Source: Neelides folsomi | Lineage: Eukaryota > Arthropoda > Collembola > Neelipleona > Neelidae | Direction: 5' to 3' | NCBI GenBank assembly: GCA_034687125.1 | Contig: JAQGBZ010000421.1 | Location: 1 to 51,000, forward strand | Length of the DNA stretch: 51,000 nucleotides | Shown: positions 1 through 10,212 of the stretch, piece after piece | Numbering within the stretch: the stretch's first letter is position 1 | Layout of the letters: each line of letters begins with the position of its first letter | Made by a program: the position numbers and the translations under genes | The notes under the pieces: model-generated | What the model was told of the DNA's origin: nothing | Seen by the model: the letters and a program-made list of their open reading frames with translations, nothing else | The model's database searches: none

Positions 1-636
1 CGGCCTATTCAAATCTTAAAAAGGTCTCTACAAAGAATAAGGCGAATGAAAAGGTTCGCCTGTACAAGACGGGAGGAGGAAATTCGCCATGCAAGTTTGA
101 CGAATTCGATGCCAAAGTCCTCTCACTAGTGAAACCCATTGTAACACCACTTGAAAATCGTTTCGACTCGGATGCTAGTTATCATATAACAGGTAAAATT
201 ATAAAAATATAAATTTTAATATTAAACCACAATTAAAGCAAGTATGTACCTAGGTTTTCAAATATATTATATAAATATTTATTTTTAGATAAAACTGAAG
301 ATGGAATTGTTCCCAACATTCAAGAAGAAGTCGAACTTGAGCTAATTGATGAGGTATTAATTATAATGATAAAAATTAATATTTTACAGTAATGAAATAA
401 TTATATAATATATTTTAATGCTTTATATTTTAACAGGATGCGGACATCGGCCAGAAAAAAGAAACAGAAGTCATGTTAAATATTCCGATCGCCACTAAAA
501 ATTGGAAAACGGCGTGGCAAACAGAAGACGTCCACAATTGAAAAAAGAAGCTTCAAAAGATGCTGTAGTTAAATTGCTAGCGGACCAAGTAAAAGCTAAA
601 ACAGAGTTCTACAAGTTAGAAATAGTTGTTTATTAG
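1..636 (+). pseudogene. Myb/SANT-like Harbinger accessory protein, 5' partial, frame broken
   Basis: Exons at <1-192, 289-353 and 437 onward join in phase at GT/AG sites. The first exon reads YSNLKKVSTKNKANEKVRLY then KTGGG, and ends with FDSDA; these are hallmarks of the Myb/SANT-like (Myb_DNA-bind_5) proteins that partner HARBI1 transposases and carry them to the nucleus and to transposon ends. In the third exon the joined frame hits TGA at 539-541 after EDVHN. A different frame from about 505 to 636 reads RRPQLKKEASKDAVV and KTEFYKLEI, the basic then helical tail expected for the family. I read this as a small indel near 480-530, so this copy probably makes a truncated protein. An unseen extra intron could rescue it. 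The start codon is outside the window. Confidence 0.6.
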
Positions 637-1783
637 AGCTTGCCTTATTTCATTGTCTCGACCTGTAATAGGATAATTTGGAATAAATACATCTCCTCCA
701 ACTTCTTGAAATTCATTACAATTAAAATTTTCACGATAAAAATTAATTAATTCGCTGTGCTCTGGTGGTTCTTTGTCTCCCAAAACGGTGGCAATGTTGT
801 GTAAAACAATGACGGCGGTGATCATTTCTGGAATTCTTTTTATCTTCATTTGAATGCCAAACTTTAAGGATGGAAATCTTCGTTTTATTACTCCGTTTGC
901 TCGTTCAATGGGGTTTCTTGCCTGTATGTGTGCAGTGTTGTAGTTGATTTCTGAGGGTGATGTTGGATTTGTTATTGGAGTTAATAAATAGCGTCTGCAT
1001 GGGTAGCCTGCATCGCCGATTAGATAACCTTTGTCGTAATTTGCCTCTAATTTTGCTCGAATCTTGGAGAAGCCGAAAATTGTACTGTCATGAACAGATC
1101 CCGGCCACCGCGCGACCACATCGAGAATTCGCAAATTCGGATTTGAAATCAATTGGACGTTGATGGAAAAAAATCCTTTCCTGTTTCGAAATGGTTCTGC
1201 TTTTTCTCCTCCCGGTGAATAAATTGGTACATGAGTACAGTCAATAGCTCCAAGAATTCCAGGTATTCCCGTATTGGCAAAGAACAACTTGTAAGAAGCT
1301 TCTTTTTCTTCTTCAGTTGATGGAAATCTTATGTATTGTGTGCTTAAACTTGCAATAATTGGAGTGACCTTATGTATTATTGATCTGCACGTTGACTCGC
1401 TCACGCCGAATAAATCTCCAATTAATATTTGAAAGGTCCCAGTTGAGTAAAATCGAAGAGTAATCAGTAATTGGTTCATTGGCGTCACGCTTTGATTTCG
1501 ATCCGATGTGTATTCAAGTCTCGCTTCAATCTGTCAATAATAATTTAAAATAAAATTTAAATTGAACGCTTGCAATATAAATTTAAATGTTAATATTTAA
1601 ATGTTAATTATTAAAGCTCACCAATTCTAAAATTTTCATGACTGTTTGTTTATTCAAGCGAAATCTGGCTTTAAAATCCTTGTCGTTCATTTCGTCAAAA
1701 GGATTTTTCCTTTTTTGAAATATTTTTGCTCGGCGAACTCCAAGATGCTGAAGAATCTCGAGCTCATCGTCTGAAGATTCCAT
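616..1783 (-). CDS. HARBI1-like DDE transposase, intact two-exon gene
   Basis: Exons 1783-1622 and 1530-616 join in phase 0 across a 91-bp intron (donor GTGAGC, acceptor TTGACAG) to give 358 residues, normal for HARBI1. The join recreates the family stretch ILEL-IEARLEYTSDRNQSV followed by QLLITLRFYSTGTFQ. The DDE nuclease fold carries all three acidic residues: D about 151 in AIDCTH, D about 227 in GDAGYP, and E about 263 in RNPIERANG. The start chosen is the ATG of MESSDDELE; an upstream in-frame ATG at 1837 would add 18 residues. No stop or frameshift is visible, unlike the partner gene. It cuts and pastes DNA with a Myb-like partner. Domesticated HARBI1 is the alternative, but the adjacent partner gene and a nearby element end favour a recently active transposon. 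Confidence 0.9.
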
Positions 1784-2030
1784 TTGCAATATTTTCACTA
1801 TTTGGATATTGAGAATTAATCGTAAATTAATTGTCATTTTTAAAATGTAAAAATGTGTATTGATTTATACCTTTGATGATATTAAAACGAGATAATTGAC
1901 TTTCGCGAACCTCAGGTGCAAAATTCCCAAATGAAAATAATGGGAAAATGTTTAATTTTTGTATATTAACACGAGCTGGATGTTGAGGAACCCCAAAAGT
2001 TGACTCTTTGGCCGTTTTAAAGTGCAAATC

Positions 2031-2040
2031 GTATATAAAT
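2031..2040 (-). promoter_or_regulatory. Possible TATA box of the transposase gene
   Basis: The minus strand reads ATTTATATAC about 250 bp upstream of the transposase ATG. A start of transcription near 2005, with a 5' noncoding exon ending at AAAG|GTATAAAT (about 1873) and acceptor CAAATAG (about 1801), would be consistent. The background is AT-rich, so this is weak. Confidence 0.3.
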
Positions 2041-2220
2041 GTACAAGTTAAATCTCCCGTTAAATTTTAACTTGAGAAATTCGAGGGATCAAATTTAACC
2101 TCCGGTTAGCGGAAACTAGTCTCGAGTTAGCGCTAACTTGCGGTGGTAGTGCGCTATTTTTACTTAAACTCCGTTTAACTCTTAAACTCGGTTTAAAAAG
2201 TTTGGTAACGTTGGGCATAA

Positions 2221-2402
2221 GTAAGTCAAGTAACCAATTAACTCCTTCCACACAATTATGAGAAAGTAAAAGTCCTAGCTTAATAAAAATATTCACTGTC
2301 TTATTTTCTTCCAGAATCTCCACAAAAACCAATTTAAATGATTCAATTGAATTAATTTGGTGTCTCGATCTTGTATTATATTTATCATCACCAAACTCAA
2401 GA
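2221..2402 (-). other. Possible coding remnant cut by the transposon end
   Basis: On the minus strand a frame stays open for about 60 codons from YSLEFGDDKYNTRSRH through IESFKLVFVEILEE to GVNWLLDLL, right up to the inferred transposon end, where it runs into transposon sequence. Its mixed composition looks more protein-like than the surrounding AT-rich DNA. An acceptor-like CTCTTGAG precedes it. I do not recognise the family. It could be an exon into which the Harbinger element jumped, or chance. Confidence 0.2.
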
Positions 2403-2799
2403 GAATATTAATGTGTTTCTTAGGTGCTTAATTGGTTTATGCAGTGGTATGGATGTGTAAATGGGTGTTGAATGTGATTGTTGTTGCTGCGCCTCCTTTG
2501 GCTGCTGCTAGATTGTGTTGGAATGGCTGTGAGTGTAAGCCCCGTCTCTTTCTCTTTTTCGGCCACAAAGTCACAGAGTCCACATTATCAAACTCTGTTA
2601 ACTTCTAGGTTCTCAAATCAATGCTACTACTTTAGATGGTTAAATGGAGTGTTAATGAAAGTGAAATATTGAATAGTCCGACTGTATTTGTTATAACTCA
2701 ATTTATTAAGGTGTTTTATAAAAATAAGAAACCCAGCGTTTAATAGGATCGGTCTTAACGGATCTGAGAAAGTGGGGAGAGGAAAAGTCAAACAAGAGA

Positions 2800-2930
2800 C
2801 CTTAAGGATCTCTCCCTCGGCCCTCCTCATCTCCCACTCGAAATATTACATCACCAACACACACATCCCTTTGCACTCCATTGGCTCCCTTTGTCTCCCT
2901 TTACATATGACGTCATACACATCATATATA
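2800..2930. promoter_or_regulatory. CCAAT plus perfect CRE cluster
   Basis: An inverted CCAAT box (ATTGG, 2880-2884) lies 24 bp from a perfect palindromic cAMP-response element TGACGTCA (2908-2915), in a stretch less AT-rich than its flanks (about 2750-2930). CREB/ATF factors bind this octamer. No gene start can be tied to it. Confidence 0.25.
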
Positions 2931-3582
2931 TTATAATATACTTGTATAATTTACCTATGTATAATATATCTATTTATAAAAATTATCATATTATATTCCC
3001 CTCTCATACTATTGTTCGACCCATCAAATTATATTTATATTATTAAATATAATTTGATTAAAATTCATTTTTGTTTACCGTATTACTTTGAAATCTTAAA
3101 TATTTTATCTCACTTGTTGACACTATAAAAAATAATCTTGTATATACTATTTTATATTGTAAACATTTACTTATCATTAGTAATTTTTGTCTAATATTTA
3201 TCTGCGAGTCAAAGGTTGCGAGAAAGAATAGACCACAGTCAACCGCACAACGACTCTACACCGGCATTTAAACTCTTCTTGAACAATAAATCTTAAGAGA
3301 ATCCTAAATAAACAAACTCTTTTGAATGTTAAGTCTAATAGTTAGATCGTAGTATACTGGAGAGATGTAATTTTTAATTTATTTAATAAATTAAAATCCA
3401 ACCAATTTCCAACACTCCTACAAGTCTGTTTCAAATTTAAGCTTAAAATATAAATGAGATTTCATGTTCAATTTGTTCTCATCACAGGCCAGTACAGTCA
3501 GACCAAAGACATTCTCGATCTAATCCGTTCAATGTAAATGTGTAAAAAGTATGTACCATAGATGCCATACATGTACATACAT

Positions 3583-3609
3583 ACTTTTATGTACTTTTAT
3601 GTACTTTTA
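3583..3609. repeat. Short tandem repeat ACTTTTATGT
   Basis: About 2.5 head-to-tail copies of a 10-bp unit, preceded by palindromic ATGTACAT motifs. Confidence 0.6.
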
Positions 3610-4584
3610 AATCTAATACTATCAGTATTTAACAAACAACTAAACAAAACTTTATCTAATTATTGCCGTTTCTTAATACTTGGCAATTAACACATAGATA
3701 AGTAAGTTTTAATATTATTACTCATAAAATAAAAACACAATATCGCATTAATTGCACTTAAGTACATTAATTTAACAGTCCTTTTTAATTATAAAATATT
3801 GTTCGTATAGATACTCTAAACATTTCAAAACTAACAGAATATACTTATTGTAATTTAAGTTATAATTCAATTATCTATATCTTCAATAACATATTAATAA
3901 TGTATTTCTATGTGAAATTATTACTAATTTATATAATTTAAGTATGGTTAGCACTATTTGAATGTTGATAAAAGTTGAAATGATGGTTTGGAAATAAATC
4001 TCATTTTAAAGGCTGGATGGCTCAAGAATGCGCTCCGCCGCTCTCCGCTTTTAAATCTTCCCCTTCAGGAACACACTTTTCTCACAACAAATAAACTAAC
4101 TAATATTAAAGTAATAACAATAATTATCTACTACTATCTTAATACAATTTTAATAATCCTCATTTTAAATTCCAAACTTTTCTTAAATATCATTATCCTA
4201 TTGTACAATGTTAATATATTTATTTAAATTACCAAAATTCACTAATCCAAAAAAACACCTTTTAAACATAAGTGATAACAATATTAATTAGATTTAGTTT
4301 ATAATTAAGTTTAAATAAACTTACATTATTGATTCAATATCTTTGTTTCTTCTAATAATATTTTTTAATACTTTCGATTAGTTAAGTTTCTTGATACAAA
4401 ATACTACCTACTTAGTGTATACGTAATAAAATATATACATATTTCTTTTACTCCATAATACTTATGTATAGTGTTCAAATATATTAGTACATAAGTCACT
4501 TCACCTATTATAATTAACCAGCCCTTCTCTTCTTGAAAATAAAGAGGCAACATAAATAGTCTGGTCCCTTCTATAAACCTATCA

Positions 4585-4850
4585 TGTGGAACACAGCAGC
4601 AGTTTGCATTAGTTTACATTTATTTGTTTATTTCGATCACTGGTCAAGACATATTTTGTTTAAAATAGATTAAGGCAGCCTAACTGCCAATTTATGAATG
4701 TTAAGTAAGATGTAAAATAAGGTTATTATATAAGGGAGATAACGCGATTATCTCCCTCTCACTTATTTTTGGCCCTTGCAGTCGGAGACTTTGTCCGACA
4801 TAATAAAACTCATTCATTCTCATCCATTTTCATGTTGCAATATTTATAAT
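4585..4850 (+). other. LTR-like block with TATA, hairpins and polyA signal
   Basis: In order: TATATAAG (about 4726), a perfect inverted repeat with 10-bp arms and a 5-base loop (4733-4757), CTTGCAGTCGGAGAC resembling an arthropod initiator (about 4776-4790), a second hairpin with 6-bp arms GTCGGA/TCCGAC (4781-4799), then AATAAA (about 4803). Promoter, start and polyA signal within about 80 bp is the layout of a retrotransposon LTR. No gag/pol frame is next to it and I could not find a matching target duplication, so a solo LTR is only a suggestion. Confidence 0.25.
4733..4757. repeat. Perfect inverted repeat, 10-bp arms
   Basis: AGGGAGATAA, loop CGCGA, then TTATCTCCCT. Both arms match exactly. 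Confidence 0.85.
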
Positions 4851-5887
4851 TAAATTTAAAAGAAGCGGAAATATTTATTTTATGTTATATTAATCAAAAT
4901 TTAAACAAAATGAATATTATCTGAATTTTTAAAAAAATAACAAATAAATCAATTTTAATTTTTATTTAATATATTTAAAGATTCAATAAGTTGATGCATA
5001 TAAATTTGATATAATATTTAAAATTTCAGTTTTTTATGATAGAAGATTTTGCAAAAGTTAAAATTTTTATTTATAATTATAATTAAATATTAAAGCCGCA
5101 AAAATCATTATTTTTTGTTATATTGAAATTGCAACCTGTAATCATTTTAATTTATATTTTTTGCAATCTTTCATAAATATTTATAGGTCGATAAAGTTAT
5201 TAATATTTTGATCAAACAGATTTATTCAATTCACTTCTCACTTCATTTCCAAAGAGGATTGAAGCAATTAAAATGGCCCGAGGTGAAAATGCCGTTTACT
5301 GAAAAAATATGTTCGAGTCTTAAAATCTTAAATATTTATATTTGAACTTTGATATATGAGAATGAAATTATGCGCCATAATTCAGTTTTTTGTGCTCTTT
5401 CGATTGATACATGGATCATCTTCCTGGGAAGTCTAGAAGTCATTGTACCGATAGAGGCAAATCATTATGTGGGACCCTGTAATAATATTTCGATCAAACA
5501 CAGGTTCAAATAAATTCATTAACAAGAGTTTTAGTTTTTACATATACATGAACTTAAGTTAAGATTACATTATTCTCTTTTCCTCGTCAGAAATCGTATG
5601 TGATTGACATTTCTCTAAGAAAGTAAGAACAAGGACATTTATAATTTTATAATAAATTAATTAAAATTTTAAATAAAAAGAGTAATTATGTAATGTTTTT
5701 ATTTTATTTTCAAATGTGAATATTACCGCTTAAAATTAACAAACGTTGAATTTATTTTTAACTGCGTAATTTAAAAAATTCAATGTAATTTACAAAACCC
5801 TGATAAGTACTATTTCTAAATTCTGGAGTTTATCATCATTTCTTCATACAAATAAATACTTCAACTGTGCCTGTGTGTTAATTCTGA

Positions 5888-5985
5888 TTTGATCCAGAGA
5901 GCGCAGAGCTGGAACTGGACTCGTCCTCAGACTCGCCTCACTCGATTTGAGAGGAGCAAGACTCGGACTGGACTCACCTCACAAT
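5888..5985. repeat. GC-rich patch with imperfect direct repeats
   Basis: A roughly 95-bp island far richer in G and C than its surroundings. It contains two related blocks built on CTGGACTC and GACTCRCCTCAC. It has no open frame of note and is possibly a decayed repeat element. Confidence 0.4.
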
Positions 5986-6820
5986 CTCAGAATTTAGCAA
6001 TTTTAAATGAGACATTCTAATATGAAGTTATTTAATAAATAAGAGTTTCTTAAAGTCATTTAACTGGTTAAATATTTATTTAATTTCCAAACTTTATTGT
6101 GTAATAGATTCCTATGATAAAATATCTAATAAATATAGTAATTGAGTGAATTTGTCATTGAAATAGAAAATAATTACACAATTACAATTAATGTTTGATT
6201 AACAATTTCGGTTGTTATTTATAATAATAAAACAATTAATTCGAAACATTTAAAGAGTATATCAATCTAAAATTAAAGAATAAAAAATTGATCGAGCTAT
6301 AAGATAATTAAAAATTTCATAATTGCAATAATAATTGAAGGATATTTTGGATAGTATTATAAACTTATAATGTATGGTTCTCCTTGTTGCGCTATTCTTC
6401 ATACTCATAATGCTCATTATTTCGAATTATTCGAATAATTCAAGAATATGATTAATTCTTAAATTGGCAATAAAAATAAAGAACAATTATATTATTTAAC
6501 GGTGTATGTTTTATTTTCGTACATTAACGTTTGATTTTCCAACTCGTGTTTTACAGAGCAGAAGGAACAGAGAACAGAAGGATTCTAAAAACTACCAGAA
6601 AAGTTAAAAGTGCGAAATAAAGAATAAAAACATAAAAAATACATTTTTGTAAAACTGGAATGAAAACAAGAAAAGCTCGAAGGATTTTGATCCAAACTGC
6701 CCTTAACAGAACAATTGAAACAAGCAGCATAAAAATATAAAGAAGGGAGACTTTCGTCTCTGAGCAAATCACAGGCTTTTATATTGGAAGAAGATTTAAG
6801 TTAAATCATTTAACTGTGTC

Positions 6821-9639
6821 TTAATAAGCATAAGAGAATCGTGGTCCTTGGAAGGAAGTGGCAAAAGCTGGGGCTTTGACAGCAACTGGAGCCGCATGGT
6901 GAGCAACGGCAAGTTGTGGCTGAGCATAAACTTGTTGGTGGTATTGTTGGAATGGTCCAGCGACGGCAACTGGAGCTCGGACGACGGCTGGTGCAGCTTG
7001 GGCAAAGACAGCTGGAGCGTGTTGAGCAGCGAAAACTGGTTGGGCGTGATGTTGAGCGAAAACTGGCTGACGGACGGCGAAAGATGGAGCGTGGGCAATT
7101 GGAGCTTGGGCGAAAACTGGTTGTCTGAAAGCGACTGGAGCTCGGACGACGGCTGGGGCAGCTTGGGCGAAGACGGCTGGAGCGGGTTGGGCAGCGAAGA
7201 CGGGTTGGGCATGATGTTGGGCGAAGACTGGCTGACGGACGGCGAAGGCTGGAGCGTGGGCAATTGGGGCCTTGACGACGGCTGGGGCGGCGACTTTGAC
7301 GTGTCCGGCGGTTCGGTCAACAACGGCGTTGAATCCGTTGATGGGATCGGCGGTGTAAGTCACGGTACGGATGGAACCGTCTGGCTCAACAAGGGAGTAT
7401 TGGCCCTTGACAACATCACCATCACGAGTCTCCTGCAAAAATAAAAAAGTAAAAATTGCATTCTTTTTATTTTTTAGCAACAGAAATCGAGCTTCCTTTG
7501 TATATTTAAGAATAATTTTTAAATTAGAATTAAAATAAAATTCAAAAACGGCGAATTATTATAATATTAAATTTTAATAATTTTATGTTGAATGTTGTAA
7601 TTTTAAATTTAAAAAATATTGGTTTAGAATGTTGAAAAATGATATTATTTATATTTTTAATGTTGATTGTTGATTTTAAAAGAATTAAAAAATTTTAATT
7701 TTGAACTTACGGAAGCGGATTTTGAGTCTCCGGTAACGGCATCAGCAATTTGGTAAGAGTATGAGTATTGTCTGAAATACAAAAATAAATAAGTTTTATA
7801 TTTACTTTTTATTGTTAATTGTTAATTATCCGAAACATCATCGATCTAGAATATTTTAATAACGATTATGATTTTATTTTAATTTAATAAATTTAAATCT
7901 TACGGGTTTGGATCGTATGGCTCTGGAGCTACTGCTTTCGCAACAACTGGAGCCTGAAATAAAGAAAAGTTTATTAATTAAATTTATTAATTAAATATAA
8001 TTTAATAGAGATGAAAATCGCCAAATTAAGATCATTTTCCATTAAATTCTCCTAATCAAATATACACTCGATAATGTGTTGGATAATTTGATAATTTCAT
8101 TTCCTTGTTCAATTCTCGCCCTTTATTTGTGGGATTGATGGGAAAAAGGGATGCCCCGATTTTTATAAAAGTTTTAAATGTTAACTGTGGGTTTTTTTTT
8201 ACTTTAACAACTGCTGGGGCAGCATAGGTGTGTTGAACATAGGCAGGTTGGGCATATGCTTGTTGAGCATAGGCGGGATGGGCAAATGCTTGTTGGGCAT
8301 AGGCGGGGTGTGCATATGCTTGTTGTGCATATGCGGGATGTGCAAATGCTTGTTGAGCGTATGCGACTGGAGCCGCATGATGACCAACCTGAATTCATTG
8401 GAACATTTTCTATAATTGTAACACTTGGGAAAAACTAAATACTTTTTGGTCTTGCAGAGACAAAGAAGGAAACTGAATGAGAAGAATAAATGTTTTTGTA
8501 CATGAGAGTTTAAGTTTAAAGCATTTAAAATAAAGTCAAGATTTTATAAAGATGGAAATGTTTTTAAGATCGCTTTTAGCAATTGGCAATTGGCAAAGAT
8601 CGCTATAAAATTATTTTTTTAATTAAAGGATTAAAATTTTTAATTCGCTACAGGGGATATTCAAGCTAAATTTGTAATGAGTTAAATATTTCTTTTATTT
8701 AATTTTCCAATTATTTTTAAACGGAAGGGAAACGAAAAGAAATAATTTGATCCGTGTGAAATTCATCCAAAAGTGGATAATTATAATTAAAATAAATGTC
8801 TACCTTGAATATCCTAACAGTAATTGTTCCACAAGTTAAGGTTGATAAAGGTTCAAGTTTAATATTATTATTGTATTTAAAATTTCGATTGAGAAAACCT
8901 TGTCTAAAAATCATTGGATTTTCAAAATAGATAACAGATGTTTATCTATTCTTACAACCCAAATAGACAAATAAAATGCTTTTTATTTCAAACTTGTAAA
9001 GGTGCAAAATATATTTTGGCATTAAGGAATTGATAAACTCCACGAAAAATTTTTATACTATTTTAATTGTTAGGTTTAGTAATGAAAGAAAAATAATGTA
9101 GGAAATGCATAAACGTAAAGAGTACATAATGTACATTACATGTTTATGTAGAGTACACAAGAGCTTGCAAATATTTTACATGCAATATTGCATATCGTTT
9201 CTTTCGAGATTATTGTTTTAAAACTTACCGCATGGGCGATTGCTGGACCAGCAGCAAATTGTCTTGCTACAAGTTGTCCATAAGCAGCCGCAACAAGGGC
9301 GAGAAAAACTGCTGCCTGAAAACAATTAAAATTCATTTAATAAAAATAAAAAACAGCATTTGGAAATTTTACTTTCAATTAATGAACTTTAAAGAATATT
9401 TTAACATTAAAATAAAAACTTGAATGGAACTGATAATATATTTACTTGCAATATTAAATAAAAAAATATCTAACAATATTGAAAATTTAAGAATTTTTCA
9501 AAATTTTAAGAATTTGTCAAAAATTTAAGGATTTATCGAAATTTTAAAAATTTATCAAAATTTCAAGAATTTTTTCCAAATTTTCTATCTAAGTGAATTT
9601 AAGAATGTAAATAATGAAAAATAAAAGCACCTTGATCAT
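6821..9639 (-). CDS. RR-2 cuticle protein, Ala/Val/Pro/Gln-rich, six exons
   Basis: Exons 9639-9631, 9315-9229, 8388-8203, 7953-7904, 7771-7711 and 7432-6821 join in phase to 334 residues. A nine-base first coding exon (MIK) leads into the signal peptide [13 protein letters not shown]. Exon 3 is built of [14 protein letters not shown] repeats. Exons 5-6 carry the extended Rebers-Riddiford RR-2 chitin-binding domain: [17 protein letters not shown], then [14 protein letters not shown] and [14 protein letters not shown]. The tail has Ala/Pro/Val-rich repeats ([17 protein letters not shown]) including a near-perfect 47-residue duplication, and ends in FSYAY. RR-2 proteins are secreted by epidermis and bind chitin, usually in stiff cuticle. 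A TATA box lies about 75 bp upstream of the ATG. A polyA signal on the minus strand is likely near 6510. The family call is firm; exact exon ends are read by eye. Confidence 0.92.
6965..7270 (-). repeat. Internal coding duplication in the cuticle gene
   Basis: Segments 7130-7270 and 6965-7105 (141 bp each, 165-bp offset) encode almost the same 47 residues, beginning APIAHAP and ending VVRAPVA, with only about two amino-acid changes and high nucleotide identity. This points to recent unequal crossing-over or slippage. Confidence 0.9.
8203..8388 (-). repeat. AYAQQAxAxP-coding tandem repeat exon
   Basis: The whole third exon of the cuticle gene is about five degenerate 27-30-bp units encoding [10 protein letters not shown] / [10 protein letters not shown] variants, framed by HHAAPVAYA and YAAPAVVK. 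Ala/Tyr/His/Gln units of this sort are common in structural cuticle proteins. Confidence 0.8.
9481..9577. repeat. 19-bp tandem repeat in cuticle intron 1
   Basis: Five consecutive copies (9481-9499, 9500-9518, 9519-9537, 9538-9556, 9557-9577) of a unit close to AAAATTTTAAGAATTTGTC. The first four are exactly 19 bp and the last is 21 bp. Confidence 0.9.
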
Positions 9640-9712
9640 TTTGAGTGAGTTGAAGGGTGTTTGTTGTTCGAGTCTTAGGAATTGTTGTGGCCGAAGGAGT
9701 TAGCCCGACCGC

Positions 9713-9720
9713 CTTAAATA
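9713..9720 (-). promoter_or_regulatory. TATA box of the cuticle gene
   Basis: The minus strand reads TATTTAAG in a GC-richer promoter, about 75 bp upstream of the ATG at 9639. This places the start of transcription near 9685-9690. An E-box CACGTG lies just upstream at about 9733-9738. Confidence 0.6.
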
Positions 9721-9878
9721 CTCTTCTTGACCCACGTGCGTGTGTGGATATGTGGGAGTGACCGGGAGTCATTGGCAAGGTGGCGTCCCTTTCCCTGCCA
9801 CCTTGGTCTGACGTAATCAAAATGATTTGGATGGGAAGGGCAGGTGGAGAGACATTCCCTTTAACTATCATTACCAGA

Positions 9879-10025
9879 CCACAATGGCCAACTCCCAAAG
9901 ATGAATTATGGACGCGGCGGCTTTCAGTTTCAACTTCTCCTTTGTCTCCGTAAAAAACCATTCCAATTGCAGGATCACATCTCTTGCCCCACAATGGCCC
10001 AATTCCTAATGATAAACACAATGGG
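9879..10025 (-). promoter_or_regulatory. Repeated SOX-like motifs upstream of the cuticle gene
   Basis: The 11-mer CCACAATGGCC occurs at 9879-9889 and again exactly 110 bp away at 9989-9999. A partial third copy (ACACAATGGG) lies at 10016-10025. The flanks are also similar (CTCCCAAAGAT versus TTCCTAATGAT), so this is an old direct duplication. ACAATGG is a SOX-type HMG site. Lying 240-390 bp upstream of the cuticle ATG in a GC-rich stretch, it is a candidate enhancer. Confidence 0.35.
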
Positions 10026-10122
10026 TGTGCATTTGTATAATACCTTTAAGAATAACCATTTATCCATACAGGTATCTATTATAAATACTTAAGTACTCAT
10101 TACATTTTTGCATTACTTGCAT

Positions 10123-10212
10123 TTATTGTATAGGTACATGTATTGTAGGTACATGTATAGTATTTTATATACAGGTATTGTAGGTGTACATGTATTGTAT
10201 GTAATGTATGGT
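10123..10212. repeat. Degenerate tandem repeat TGTATTGTAGGTACA
   Basis: About four to five imperfect copies of a 15-18-bp unit containing TATTGTAGGTACATG. Confidence 0.65.

Larger units (their letters stand above)
1..2220. mobile_element. PIF/Harbinger DNA transposon, left end outside window
   Basis: Two genes typical of PIF/Harbinger elements sit together: a Myb/SANT-like DNA-binding protein on + and a HARBI1-like DDE transposase on -, converging with 21 bp of overlap at 616-636. The right end is probably near 2220. Read inward on the minus strand it starts TGCCCAACGTTACCAAAC and is followed outside by TAA, which fits the 3-bp TWA target duplication of this superfamily. The last 150 bp carry variants of GTTAAC/TTTAAAC in both orientations. 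The left end lies before base 1, so neither the paired terminal inverted repeat nor the duplicate target site can be checked. The boundary is an inference; the superfamily call rests on the two genes. Confidence 0.8.
2931..6480. other. Gene-poor AT-rich region
   Basis: No supported gene. Short ORFs here (for example 3988-4227) are hydrophobic or Lys/Asn/Ile-rich products of AT-rich DNA. Contents listed separately are a TTTTATGTAC mini-repeat, an LTR-like hairpin block and a GC-rich patch. Confidence 0.6.

Noticed and set aside
6551..6772. Hydrophobic 73-codon frame on the minus strand just after the cuticle stop
   Set aside because: It lies in the expected 3' UTR of the cuticle gene, overlaps another frame and has no family features.
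6848..7444. 198-codon plus-strand frame rich in Trp, Gly, Ser and Leu
   Set aside because: It is the antisense shadow of the Ala/Val/Pro repeat exon of the cuticle gene.
9599..10021. 140-codon minus-strand frame over the cuticle promoter
   Set aside because: It covers the TATA box and first exon; it is open because the promoter is GC-richer.
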